From positions 2,914,001-2,978,000 of the forward strand of contig VCCP01000001.1 in the NCBI GenBank assembly GCA_005765155.1: a stretch of 64,000 nucleotides of DNA, written 5' to 3'. This document shows, in pieces, positions 49,499 through 62,929 of the stretch; position 1 is the stretch's first letter, and every line of letters starts with the position of its first letter. Below the pieces are notes generated by a model that was given only the letters and a program-made list of their open reading frames with translations, did no database searches and had not been told where the DNA came from. Origin of the DNA: Zelopaecilomyces penicillatus (taxonomy: Eukaryota > Ascomycota > Sordariomycetes > Hypocreales > Pseudodiploosporaceae). The position numbers and the translations under genes were made by a program.

Positions 49499-49879
49499 AG
49501 ATTAAATACACCCCCTTACTAGTTAATTAAGCTATAGCTATATAAGCTATACTTAAGGGGATTAAACTATATAAGTAGATAGGTTATACTTAGGCTATTT
49601 AAATAATAGATATTATTAAATTTAAGTTTTTTTCCCTTCAATCTAAGAATTTTCTAGTGTATTTAAAAGATTAGCCATTAAAAAGTTATCTTCTTTATCT
49701 AATTAATTATAAGATGATTAATTAATCCCTTAAGTTTAATTTATTATATTACTATTTTATAGCTTTTCTTATTTATTTAATCCTTATATACTATACTAGC
49801 TATATAACTACCTTAAAATCATCCTATAGTTCTATAGGTGGTGTTAGTATTATTATATATATTGTTTTCCTTTTATTAA
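49499..49879 (+). repeat. 3' LTR of gypsy-A copy 1
   Basis: 381 bp, beginning TTTAATAATTAGATTAAATA and ending TTATTAA. Compared with the 5' LTR, substitutions are almost all C/T or G/A. Confidence 0.85.
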
Positions 49880-50049
49880 AATATAAAGAAAGGGAGGGGT
49901 ATAAGAGATAAGCCCTTATTTTATTAATCTAACCCTATATAATAGATTAAACTGTTTAAATATCTTAGATCTTATAATAGGTTTAATTATTATAAAATAA
50001 CAGATCTAGTTATTAGATTATAATAGATTTAATTATTAGAGAATAATAG

Positions 50050-50445
50050 TTTGATGGCTGGGTTGAACACACCCCCTTGCTAGTTGACTAAGCTATAGCT
50101 ATATAAGCTGCACTTAGAGGGATTGAACTATATAAGTAGATAGACCATACCCAGGCCATTTAAATAGGCAGATATCATCGAATTCAAGTTTTCTTCCCCC
50201 CCTTCTACCCAAGAATTTTCCAGTGTATTTAAAAGACTAGCTATTAAAAAGCTATCTTCTTTATCTAATCAGTTATAGGATAATCAATTAATCCCTTAAA
50301 TTCAATTTATTATATCATTGCTTTATAGCTTTTCTTACCTATTCAATCCTTATAGACTATATTAGCTATATAACTACTCTAAAATCATCTTATAGTTCTA
50401 TAAATAGTATTAGTATTATTATATATATTATTTTCCTCTTATTAA
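50050..50445 (+). repeat. 5' LTR of gypsy-A copy 2
   Basis: 396 bp, starting TTTGATGGCTGGGTTGAACA and ending TTATTAA. It contains TATATAAG (about 50101-50108), a possible core promoter, and a C-rich tract near 50195-50203. This is the least mutated of the four gypsy-A LTRs. No TGG-type primer site follows it directly. Confidence 0.88.
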
Positions 50446-53400
50446 AACTAGTGATCAAGACAGAGGGATATCTTATTTGCTTTACTATCAGAAGGATCAA
50501 TTAATACCAGATCAATAATATAATATATTTAAAAGCACTTTCAAGCTACTATAAAGACCAATCCAAGAAGAATTATTATAGATACCCTTATAAGACCTTC
50601 CAACCAGCATAATTAGAAGATATCTCTAAGGATAATAACCTAGAAATCTAAAAGCAAAAAAGCCAAGCTTATTTACTAAAAGACCTAAAGTCTATAAAGC
50701 AAAGATATTATATACTATCCCAGCCAAATAATAAGGTATTATTAATTTCCTTTCTATTAGAATCTAATATTATAGAATACCAAACCATTAAGAGAAAAAA
50801 TAAGGGAATATTTAATCCTAAGATAAGCTTCTATCTAGAATATATATAAAAGATAACTTATCTATTAAATATTAAATTAAAAAGGTAGGGTACCTTAAAT
50901 TTATTAATTTTATTTAATTAAAATATAAATAAATATAGAAAGAACTATTATAAATAATTAGCTTATATAGCTTCTAATATTAATCATTTGATTAATAATA
51001 AATAATATCAGCTATATACTAACCCTTGGTTTTGCTTTTTTATACTATAGATTAGTATTCTAATAATTTAGCTAATCTTAGGAAATATTTTTATCTCTCT
51101 TCTCTCCCTATAAATCTTATCCTTAATACTAAAGAAGCTTCCTATTTAAGAGTAATCTTAGTATTTTAAAAATAAGATATTATTTAATTATAATAATATA
51201 AAAACTATTATCCTTAACTTAAGTATAGTATCTATCCTTAAAGGAAAGGTTTTATATCAATATTAGAATATAATTAATAAGATATTATTATATAAGAGTT
51301 AAGATAACTCCTTCTTAGATTAGATATTTAAATACCTCTATAATAAAAAGCCTTTATTACTATTAGATCTTCTTAATATATCACTAGCCTCTAATTTAAG
51401 CAGATACTCTCTATACCAAAGAAGAAGACCTTTAAATAGCTCTAACTCTATTATTAGAATTACCACTCCTAAGATCATTACCCCTAATATCCTTATACTA
51501 AGCACTCCTTTACCTAGTATAATATCTATTATAAATTCTAATAGCCCTTCCCCTAATAGATTAGGCTTATAATCAATTGATTAACTAAAAGATAATATTA
51601 TTAAGAGTTTTTAATAAAGTATTACTAAGACTAATATCACTCTCCTTAATAATCTTAAGAATATCCTTATTATAAATAAATCTAAGAGATATACTATTAA
51701 CCTTAAGCTTATTAAATACTTTAATAAAACTAATATTATTAAATACCTTTTAAGCTATAAGCTTAAGATAAAAGATAATAATATAATCAATAAAAAGAAA
51801 TATAATTACTTTATATATTATATAATCAATACCTATAAAGATATTATCCAAGGATTTATCTATAATCTCTTATAAATAAAAGCTAAAGAAGTATTAAAGA
51901 ACTATTTCTTTAAAGAAGATTTATAATAATTAAGATTATATAAAGATCATTTAAAAGCACTTAAATAATAATACCTAGAGTCCATTAAAAACATTCTAGA
52001 CTAGCTTAATAAATATAGATTCCATACTTCCTAATATAATTTAAATTAAAAGGACTTAAAACCACTATCTTATATATTATATAAGACTATACTAGCAAGG
52101 CTTCTTATTAAGATTATTTAAGCAAATTCTATTAATAATCCCTATAAACTCAAGAAGATACTATATAAGCAGCTCTAAGGATACTTTAATAATTAAATAA
52201 TTATTAGACTAGCTATTAAACAGTATAAGACTTCTAATAATCTTAAGAACTAGATAAATATAATTACCATTAAAGCAATACTTAATCAAATCACTATAAT
52301 AAAGAATCTAGTTATATAAAACCTTTACCCTAAAAAAAAGTTCTTTTTAATTATTACTAAGACTATACCCCTTAAAGCCAAGCCAATAGATATAGAGAAA
52401 TTAACCAAGCTTATTAATAATCTTAAAATCAATATAGCTATTAAGGAAGATATTACTTAAATAATCACCAAAATATAGATAGGTATTAATATATATATTA
52501 ATAAGGATCTATAGTATAAAGGCCTAATAAGTTTTTTATTTAATTAGATAATATTTAATCTTAATAATAATAAGGATTTTAATATCTCCTTTCTCTAAAA
52601 AAGATAAGATAAGAATAATTACTAATATTATAACTTATTAAGCTATTTTCCCTTCTATTATAATAAATTAATATATAATACTAAACTTAGGTTCTATATA
52701 TATAATTTATATACTAGAATATTAAACCTAGAATATATTATAGGCTAGAGTATAATTCCTTCTACTATTATATAGTAGTTCCTTAAGATAAAAGAATACT
52801 ACTAAAAGCTTATAATAGCTTAAGCTATTAACTTCCTTGATTATATAATTATATCTCTTATCCCCTTAGTTAAAGCTAGAGCCTCTTAGTACTTTAAATA
52901 GGTATTAAATAAATATAAAGGTATAATCTTTAGAAAATATATCCCTTACCTAGGCCTTAAGTAATAACCTATAAAGTTATAATACTTAAATATTATATCT
53001 AATAAAAATATAATCTAAATTTCTTTTATATCACTCTCTTAATATAAAGATATAGAGGATTAAATAATATCAATATATATAATCAATATAAATATTAATA
53101 AAAGAAAGAGATAGAGAGATAATAATAAAGAGTCAATTAAACCTTTAACTATTATATATCAAGAGCTCACTCCTAAGGCTACCCTAATATTAGATAAGAT
53201 AATACCTTCTAATTTAATAACTATACCTAAGAATATATTATAAATAATAAATCAAAGTATAAGACTTCCTTACTATTAATTAAAACTAAAAAAGATCTTA
53301 TTTATAAAGATAATTATTATATCACTTTATATATTAATTAATCTTGATTTAGAGCTTGGGATAATTATAAGCTAGGATCTATTGAATTAGGCTAAAGATA

Positions 53401-53799
53401 TAATAAAAGTCCTTTATATCCCTAGGAATAGATCAGATAATCCTATATCTTTAATAAAGCTAAAGAATATAATAAAAGTAATTTAAGTTTAGCTATAGAT
53501 AAGATATAATAAAGCCTTCTTTAATAAGCTAACTAAATAATTATATATTAGTATTATAGCTATAATTAAGATATAAGAAGAAACCCCTCTTAATTATAGT
53601 TAATATTAAATAGTATTATTTAATTAAGATTAAGATAATATAGATCTATTAAGCCTATATTATTTCTATATTCTAGAATTGATTAAAAATAATCTCTATA
53701 ATAATATAAGCTTCTCTTCTAATAAGGTACCTTATAAGATTACTTAAATATACTTAAATAGCCATCAATTATTGAATATATAATAAATATCTAAGATCT

Positions 53800-56700
53800 A
53801 AATCAGGATTAATTCTTAAGAAGGGAAAGCAATAAATATACTTATTGATTTAGGCTCTAAAGACAATATTATCTTAAAATCATTAGCTAAGAAATATAGA
53901 ATCAAATATAATCCAACCAAGATTAAAATAATATCATTCTCTAAATAGACCACTTAAATAATTAAGAAAGTAAAAGTTTAACTCTATATAGAAACCACTT
54001 AAATATCCACTTACCTATATATAGTATTAGATAGAGTTATAATACCCTTTATCCTAGAGATATTATTTATTAGAATAGTTAAGCTATTATTTAATTATTC
54101 TTAGAAGGATAAAGATTTATATATATAATATTAAATAAGATAAGTATAAGTAATTATTTCTATTATAGATATTATTTATTAAAAATAAAATAAATCTAAC
54201 TCCTTAGAAAATTAAATATCAATTATATTACTAGAGATATAATTAATAATAAGGAATCAATTAATCTAGAACAGCTCCTTAAAGATAATAAAGAAATATT
54301 AATAGAGCTTAACTCTAATAATAATAAAGCAATTATTAAAAGTATATTAATAAAGTCTATAAAGCAGTATATTAAAGCTTTAAAAGCAGCTAAGGCTGAA
54401 TTAGATTCCCTAAAGAAAAAAAAGAAATCTAAAAGAAGAGAAATACATTAATTATATAGTCCCCCTAAGATATATATCCATACCTTATATAAGAAGAAGG
54501 CTAATAAAGTCAACCCTATTAATAATATTCCTTTAGATAGATCTATATCTAATAATAATCTATTTTAGAAAAAGAAGAAATAGAAGGAAATAAAAAAAAG
54601 AATTAATCTAGATATACCCTTTATTAAATATATTACCCTAAAGTTCTCTAATATACTTAAGGGATCCTAACTCTATAAAGAATACCTTAAGAAAATCCTC
54701 TCTTAAACTAAGGATATATTAACCTAATAAAAGATTAATATTTTTCTAAAGATCCTTTATAATAGAGAATAGGCTTTATCTTAATAATTTAAAGAAAGTA
54801 AAATACTTAATCTATTGATTATATCTCCTTAAGTTATTAAAGTGATTCCCTATTTAGCCTAATAGATATATTCTATCTCTATTCTATAAGGATTAGAAGT
54901 AAAAGCTATAGAGTTATTAAAGATATACTTTAAGAATTATATATTAAAAAAGTCTTATATCTCTTATAAGAATTAATATTTCTTTATTAAGAAAAAGGAT
55001 AAAAGGCTTTATTTAATCAATACTACTATAAAATATAATACTATTACTCTTAGAGATATATTTATCTCTCTTAGTATTAATTCCTTTAATAAAGACTTCT
55101 CTATATATATTATACTCTTATTATTGGATTTCTTTTCTAGCTATAATTAAGTCCTATTAAATAAAAAGAATAGGGATCTTATTATATTTTCTTCTATTAT
55201 TAATCTTTTAAGGATATATATACTCCCTTAGAGTACTATAAATTCTATAGCTTAGTTTATAAGAATTATAACTTAAATACTATTTAATCTTATCCTAGAT
55301 ATCTATAAACCCTTCCTTAATAATATTATTATATATAGGCTATAATCTATTTATAATAATAAAGAGATTCTTCCTAGGGTATAAAAATATATACTTAAGT
55401 ATTTATAGAATCTTAATAAAATCTTTCTTAATATTAAGCTCTCTAGATATATAATATTAAAAGAGAAATTAAGATATTATTAAAATATAACTATTATTAT
55501 TAAATTCCTTTATAGAATATCTAGGAGGAAATCGGCCAAAAAGAAGATTATTAAAATCCTAGAATAGCTTACCTATTATAATATAATAGATATTAAAGCC
55601 TTTCTTAGACTTATTAACTATTATTAAATTTAAATATATAACTTTACTATTATTACTCTCTCTCTTATTACCCTATTATAAAAGAAAGCCTTTTAGAAGT
55701 AAGAAGGATTATAATCAAAGGTAATAGCTAAGCTTAGGGATATAATAATAACTATCCCTATTCTAATATTATTTAATCTCTCTAAGGAGAGTAAAGAAAT
55801 TATACTTATAATAAATACTAACCTTAAAGAATAAAAAGTAATTTTAATATAAGTCCTAGATAAGCAATAATACTTAATTAGATTTAAAAGTGATTATTGA
55901 AATAAGGCTAAATATAGCTATAATATAATAAAGCAAGAGTATAAGGCTATTCTCTTTATACTCTAAAGGCTTAAAGAATATATCTATAATATATAATTTA
56001 CTTTAGAGATAAATATATATATCCTTATATACCAGCTTAATAATACTATTTATAATATACTAGATAGTCTTATTATCTACTAGATCAGCTATATTATATT
56101 ATTTGATTTTACTATTAAATATATTCCTAGGAAAAATAATAATATAATAAATAGACTTTCTTAGAAAGGATCAGGGCTATCTAATTAAATAAATACTAAA
56201 ATCAATAAAGATTTAAAGAATATAATTAATATATATCTTAGATCAATATAATTAGATATACTAGAATCTAGATATTCTATAAAGTCCTAATAGATTATTA
56301 GATTCCTATATTCATTAAAGAGACTATTTAATCTTAATAGAATATAATTCAGAACACTATATTAGAAAGCTTAAAGATTCTTTATTAAGGATAGGAAACT
56401 TTAACTAAGGCTAACTTATAAAAGAAACCATCTTATATTAATTATTAATAACTTATCTACCTATAAAAAATTAATAGTAAGCTACTATATAGCCTAAGGG
56501 TATAAAGATAAAGCGATTATCTTTAAAACTCTCTCTAATAGATACTACTAGGAAAAGATATAGAATAATATTTCCTTAGCTATAACCTATTACCCTAAGT
56601 ATTAAAAGTTTATACTATAATAAAATAGAGAACCAGCAATTCCAATATCACCTAGGCAGCTAATATTAAAAGTATACTTTAATTTATAATATATACTATC

Positions 56701-57200
56701 TAATTATAATATAAACTTCCTTATAGAAGCTTATTATAACTTAATTAAATAGATTAAAGTTCAATTAATATAACAGGTTAACTTAAGGGCTATAACTAGG
56801 TTTATTATAACCTTAATATAATAATATAGACTTATACTTTATATAGTTATTAATAGTAGACCTAAAATAAAAGAGCTTCTTCCTTAGATATTATTTAATT
56901 AAGGTATAAAATATATTTAAATATCTAGGTATAATCCTATAGCTAATTCTATAGTTAAAGTTAGTTATTAAAGCCTTATATCTATAATAGCTAAGATATT
57001 AGAAGGGGACTCTAAATAAATAAGATACCTTAAAGCAGCTATTCTTATAGATAGAACTATAATCAAATCATCCTATAGCTTCTCTGCCTTTTATCTTATA
57101 TATAGGTATAACCCTATCTTACTATTTAAAATCGAATTCCTAATATAAAGGCTTATTAATTAGGATATTATTATTAATACTAAGGATTTATTTAAGTCTT
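53800..57200 (+). pseudogene. Decayed gypsy-A pol region (protease-RT-RNase H-integrase)
   Basis: The region reads in one direction in gypsy order. Protease keeps a D-x-G triad in LIDLGSKDNI. Reverse transcriptase shows FFIKKKD near 54980, LLDFFSSYNQ near 55120, LPQ near 55230 and FLNN at about 55313 in place of the catalytic F-x-D-D. RNase H shows LIINTN for the D-A-S type active site and ends FDFTIKYIPRKNN. Integrase shows the ISRYNPIAN segment near 56930 and ILIDRTIIKSSYSFSAFYLI near 57050. Catalytic Asp residues are lost and dozens of stops are present; it cannot be active. Confidence 0.85.
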
Positions 57201-57206
57201 ATATTT

Positions 57207-57880
57207 AAATACTAGAAAGAAGATCAGAAGATATAATAAAGGCTAAAAAAAAGGTAACCAACTTTAGAAAGAAGCTAGTAGTAAGAACAGATACTATTAA
57301 TAAATATATACTTCGATCAGAATATAATCAACTAATACCAAACAATCTAATGCTTATATATAATATACCTAAGAAGCAGGATAAATCCTATATAGCAAAG
57401 ATAGTAATATACTAGTATAGCCTATATTAGATTGCTTTATAAACAGATATTACCAAAGTATATATACTTTATATAATAAATAGGATTCTCTTGAATAAGA
57501 CCTATTCTAAAAACCATCTAAAGAAGTTTATTAAGGATAAGTATAGCTGATAGATATCTAACACTGATATATAGCTCTTTAGACCTAAAGATAAATAAGA
57601 ACTATACAAGGAAAAGAAAGGGCTAGAACTATTAGACCCTTTTATATATTTTAACTTATCTATTAATTAAATAATACCCTAAGACTCTAACTCTAATACT
57701 AATCTTAAAGAAGACTTTCTGGATTTATTATTAGCTATTAAACCTTGGTTTAAAGTTATAATCCCTAGCCTAACCTAATATTAAAAGAGTATATATCAAC
57801 TATACTTACTTTAGATATATATATAACTTCTTATATACTTAAACCAAGGATTTCCTAGCTTAAATTCTATTTAAAAATCC
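57207..57880 (+). other. Segment present in gypsy-A copy 2 but missing from copy 1
   Basis: Both copies match up to TCTTATATTTAAAT and again from CTTAATAATATTTCTTAAAA. Between these points copy 2 has about 670 bp that read as a continuation of the integrase C-terminal region, so copy 1 most likely suffered a deletion near 44829. Confidence 0.75.
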
Positions 57881-60399
57881 TTGATAAGAAGGATCTTAAT
57901 AATATTTCTTAAAAGATATAGTAAATTTCACTCTTTATATATAATATTCCATTATTAATATATAAACCAACTATACCAAACCAATCATAATAAATAATCA
58001 ATACTCCTAAACCTTAATTATAATAATTAAACTATTTCTATATTAATAATCAAATAATCCCTATTAATCTTATTTATTTATAACCTTTCCTTAATCTATA
58101 TTAATCTGATTTTACTATACCCTTAAATACAGACCCACTCTTAGATCTACCCTATATCTGCATTAATCAGGATTAAATAAAGCTTATACTTATATATTTA
58201 AAACCTTTCCTTTTACTCTAAAAAACTTATTAAATTCCTATTAAAAACAGGAGTTCTTATAAATCATTTTAGTATTATAATACTATCTTTCTTTAACTTT
58301 CTTATTTATATAAATCCCTTTTTTATTTTATTATATATATATTTTATAATACTATATTAAATTAATTATACTCTTTTATTAATTTACTTTATTTTATAAA
58401 GATTAATTAATACCTTTAAAAGCTAATTTATTTATTAATATTAAACTATCTAAACTATATAATTAATACTATTATCCTAAAATTAATTTATTTTATCTCT
58501 TTTAAATCAAATCTATATCCTAGTAATTAAGGAACCATTTAATCCTATCTATATCTATTAAATCCTATCAGGGTTTTCCTTTATTATCTTATCTATATCC
58601 TGTTTTATTATATACCTAACCTTTAAAGTTAATAGTTAATATTTCTATAGGTAGGGAGCAATAGATATATTTAAGAAATCTAGAATAATTAATTCCTTTA
58701 ATTCTTTAATCTAATCCTTCCCTAAAAAAGTTATTTACTTTCTTTTATCCTTTAGCTTAGATTAATAGCTATAAAGTCCTCTCTATCTATAATCTATATA
58801 TCTATCTTATTTATAATTTAAATAGTACCTATTATATTTACCTAGGATTAAAATATATAGATAATATAGCTATATAATATACTCCCTAATAATTATAATA
58901 ATAATCAAGAAGGATTATATATAGTAGGAATATAGGATTAGATTAATAACCCTATAATAACTAATAAATAAAGAGTAGATCCTCTCTTTCTATTTTATTA
59001 AGGTATTAAAGAAATATCTATAAATATACCCTATTTTAGCTAATATAAATATAGAGTAAGATACTCAGGTTTTTATAATAGACTTTAATATAGAATATTC
59101 TTAAGTACTATAGAGATTGCCTTCCTAGAAGTATTATTTAGGACTTCAGCCCTTAGCTAGCTATATAAGAGTGCTAGGTATATCTTTTATAAACTCAATA
59201 ATAAAGGATATCTTATAATAAAAAGGGCAATTCATCCAGTCTATATTCACCCCCCCTAGAATCTATACTTTAAATATTATCTAAATCTAAAAATAAGAAA
59301 GAGGATTAATATTAATTTATAAAGATTAAATAGTATTAAACTAGAAAGGCCTTATAACTTATTACTACTTCTATTATAAAAGATAATTTAATACTACTAA
59401 AGAATTTAATATAACTATTCTATAATAAAATAACTTTATAAGTAATTATATTATATAGAATAATTATATTTATAATAGAACTAATATTAAAGAGCTAAGA
59501 ATAAATATTACCTTAATCAGTTTCTATAATTAAATAATATCTATATTAAAAACCTAAAGAGAATAAGAGATAGATTAATAATCTTAAAATTAAGAGAGCT
59601 AAGTTATAAGATAAAGAAGGAAAAGTTATAGGAGCTAGAAGGCAGCCTCTTTAAAAAGTATATAAATAAAAATGTATATCACTTATTAGTTATAAATCAT
59701 TATTAAATATAATAAAAAGCTATACTTTAAAGGAAGAGCTATCTATAATAAAAGGCATCTTTAATTAAGTGATTATATATAACTATAAAGGATTATTAAT
59801 TTAAACCCTTATATACTTATAAAGCTCCCTTTTATAAAGAGATATCTTATATATATCACTCTCTTTTATCTCTATTATCTCCCCCTAGTATCTATACTAT
59901 CTTATTTTATTTCCTTAATCTCTGCTATTATTTAATTATATCTCTATCTAACTCCTTATTAATATATAATATTAAAATAATAAAGAACTTCTAGATTATT
60001 TATACCCTTCCTTTAGATAAGCATTAAAAATATAAGCCTTATTATTATTATAGAAGTAATATAGCTTAAAGAAGATATAGATTTATTTTATAAATATACT
60101 AATAAATATATTATATTTATAATAAATCTAGGGTTTTTTAAATAACCCTGCTTTATAATCCCTTAATAAGACTAGCCTAATCCATTACTAACCCTCTTTT
60201 AGAATTTCAATATAGATACCCTAGATTCAATAATGCATAGCCTTATCTCTACTATATAGCTATTTCCTTAAGGCCTGCAAGGATAGAACTAGAGTAATTA
60301 TCTAATCAAGCTCTATTAACTATTATATATACTAAAGAATAAAGATTAAGCTATTAATTTTATATTATACCCTCTATTCTAAATTATATTCTATAATAT
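57881..60399 (+). other. Unassigned gypsy-A sequence after the integrase
   Basis: Both copies carry this 2.5-kb stretch (copy 1 from about 44830), so it belongs to the element. Its first part is pyrimidine-rich (TTTCC, CTTTAACTTTC) and looks non-coding. Parts near 59500-59700 look coding (RAKL*DKEGKVIGARR), but I cannot name a family. Confidence 0.5.
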
Positions 60400-62390
60400 C
60401 TTTAATAATATATTTATAGCCCTTAAAGTAATATATATTTTTAAATTAAAGGAATACTTCTATATATATATAGATCTCTTTAATATTTTATATAAGTTTA
60501 GACCTTATAATTATTTAATACTTAATATCTATAATTACCTTAATAGGCTAGCTGCCTTTTATAAGAATATATTTAATAAGTGATTCTTTATTAGATTTAT
60601 TAACTATAAGAATATATATTAATATTCCTTTATTTAGGATTAATTTAAAGGCTAGCTTTATATCTTTAACTTATAAATAAATAGATAAATATATTATACT
60701 AAAGAGTTTATATATCTATAGAAGTAAATACTTTATAAGCTTAATCTTCTTTATAACTTTATATTTATTATTATTCTATATATAAAGCAAGTATAAGGTT
60801 AGGAGTATAGCTATCTATCTTTCTTCTAAATCTATATTATTATTAAAGGATTAATTAAATTTCACCCTTATCTTGATTAGATTAAGGAAGATTTAAATAA
60901 GATTAAATAGTCTTATAATAATATATTTTATCTATTCCCTAATAGTCCTTTCTATTTATTACTAAGAGATTAATACCTATTTAATAGTTTAAATCAGCCT
61001 ATATCTAGCTATATACTTAAAATAAGGAATACTATACTATATCTTATTATTAATAAATTAAATATAATTAAATGCTTATAAAGCTTTTATTATATCACCC
61101 TATAGGATCTTAATAATTAAATAATCTATAATCAAGGTATAGATAAAGCACTCTATTTCACTTACCTAGGAGATACTATACTATTCTTAATTAATAGGTA
61201 TATCTTATCTATACTATATAATAACTCTAGAGTCTTTTATATACCTATAGGAAATAGCCTACTTATACTATTTATATAGACTATTATAGCATTACCTATT
61301 TATACTATTAAAGTATAGAAACCTATACTCTTTAAAGCTATTATCAATTAATAATTAAATAATAAGTTTAAGTATAATAAAATAATCAAGTCTAAGGTAA
61401 TTAAGATTATTAATATAATTATTATTAAGGAAGCTAAGTTAATTATAACTTAGCTTAATAATAATTAAATAATAGTACCTTAATAATATTCTCTAAGAGC
61501 TAATAGGAATAGATTATTTATTATTTATTTAGTTTTTAGGCTTTTATCTAGACTTAATTTATTTATATATAATAATACTAAAAATACTTAGAGATTACCT
61601 AATTAAGATTTATTAAATAAGGAATTAGAGTTAATATTAATATAGCTTATATTATATTCAAATCCTTAGAAATAAATCACCTTTAAGGAGTAAATAGCTA
61701 AATCAACTTCTTTAAATACCCTTATAATTAACTTAGATAAGAATACTAATACTTCTAAGGATATTATTATAACCCTAAGGTAGTTTATTAATAGGAACCT
61801 AAATAGAATATCTTAATTAAATAATAAATATCTTTCTTATAAATGGATTAACCCTTTTAATAGAGAAAAGAGAAATCTAGAAAAGAAATAAAGGAGCTAA
61901 TAAAAGGAATTAAACCCTTAGCTCCCTTTATATTATATATTACCAATTCGATCTATAAGATATAAAGGAGAGACCACTATTTAAATAGGTATTGGTTTGC
62001 CTTTATAATATTTAGGAGTAGTAGGGTATATTATAACTATTGAATTCACTAAGAAGATAGATAATATATTCCTTACTAAAAGGCCTATACTATATATTAA
62101 ATACTCTAATAGTTATATTAGTCTCTATTCTAATAGAATAATTATAAAAGGAACCCTTTAATATATTAGAGAGATAATAGAAGCTTCCTTTAATAGGCTA
62201 GTAATTTAAGCTATTCAATCTAGTAGATCTAAACACTATACTATATAAATATAACTAGTAATACCTCTATTTATAGGTTAAATAATAGAGTTAAATACTT
62301 TAGGGATATTAAGGGAGTTAAAGGGATTAAATATTAAAGGAATACTTAATCAAGGATAGATAAAAGAGAAGAAGTAAAGTATATATATAT
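60400..62390 (+). pseudogene. Long extra frame of gypsy-A, function unknown
   Basis: One + strand frame stays coding-like for roughly 650 codons from about 60400, through DLFNILYKFRPYNYLIL, RLAAFYKNIF and FFIRFINYKNIY, to about 62380 near the 3' LTR. Its stops are almost only TAA and TAG, as if Gln and Trp codons had mutated, which is the same pattern as in the pol region. Copy 1 has the matching stretch (about 47400-48970), cut at its end by LTR-B. I do not recognise the protein; an env-like or captured host gene are both possible. Confidence 0.55.
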
Positions 62391-62487
62391 AGATATCTAA
62401 AGATTATATTTAAATACTATTATTTAATTGGTTATAAATATTACCTAACTTGATAATAGGGTTATTTTTAATATTTGCTAGGAGGGT

Positions 62488-62883
62488 TTTAATAGCTGGG
62501 TTGAATATATCCCCTTACTAGTTGATTAAGCTATAGCTATATAAGCTATACTTAGGGGGATTGAACTATATAAGTAAATAGATCATACCCAGGCTATTTA
62601 AATAGGTAGATATCATCGAATTTAAGTTTTCTTCCCCCCCTTCTATCTAAGAATTTTCTAGTATATTTAAAAGACTAGCTATTAAAAAGCTATCTTCTTT
62701 ATCTGATCAATTATAGAATAATTAATTAATCCCTTAAGTTCAATTCATTATATCACTGCTTTATAGCTTTTCTTGCTTATTCAATCCTTGCGGACTATGC
62801 TAGCTATACAACTACCCTAAAATCACCCTATAGTTCTATAGGTAGTGTTGGTATTATTATATATATTGTTTTCCCCTTATTAA
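62488..62883 (+). repeat. 3' LTR of gypsy-A copy 2
   Basis: 396 bp, starting TTTAATAGCTGGGTTGAATA and ending TTATTAA. Alignment by eye with the 5' LTR shows no length change and mostly C/T or G/A differences. Confidence 0.88.
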
Positions 62884-62929
62884 AATAGATTAAACTATTA
62901 TAAAAAAAAATATATTTATTTTTTTAATA

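Larger units (their letters stand above)
37677..49879 (+). mobile_element. Ty3/gypsy retrotransposon, gypsy-A copy 1 (older, RIP-mutated)
   Basis: LTRs are 37677-38067 and 49499-49879, flanked by the target duplication AATAT (37672-37676 and 49880-49884). A polypurine AGAGGG precedes the 3' LTR. Decayed coding on the + strand runs in gypsy order: protease near 41440-41720 (LINLGFKDNI at the active site, Asp changed to Asn), reverse transcriptase about 42470-43250 (FLNN where F-x-D-D is expected, near 42931), RNase H to about 43810, integrase to about 44830. Compared with copy 2 it lacks about 670 bp at the integrase end, and the segment matching 62040-62455 of copy 2 is replaced by an LTR-B. 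No function remains. Confidence 0.88.
50050..62883 (+). mobile_element. Ty3/gypsy retrotransposon, gypsy-A copy 2 (full length, 12.8 kb)
   Basis: Identical-length LTRs (396 bp each, 50050-50445 and 62488-62883) and a perfect 5-bp target duplication AATAG (50045-50049, 62884-62888) define it. A polypurine AGGAGGG precedes the 3' LTR. Order on the + strand: long N-terminal frame (about 50.5-53.8 kb, gag position), protease (about 53800-54070, LIDLGSKDNI), reverse transcriptase (about 54850-55650, with LLDFFSSYNQ, LPQ and FLNN), RNase H (about 55700-56160, ending FDFTIKYIPRKNN), integrase (about 56200-57200, with YNPIAN and FSAFYLIYRYNP), then about 4.5 kb more. All frames are broken, mainly by TAA/TAG in place of Gln or Trp codons. 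Confidence 0.9.
37459..62929 (-). mobile_element. One LTR-B copy split in three by two gypsy-A insertions
   Basis: Three pieces, 37459-37676, 49880-50049 and 62884-62929, align in order to the single LTR-B at 33571-34046. The first ends at the TTTTAAATA point, the second resumes with AAGAAAGGGAGGGGTATAAG and ends within the last palindrome, and the third continues through AAACTATTATAAAA to the LTR end. The pieces add up to about 430 bp, near full LTR length. Confidence 0.85.
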
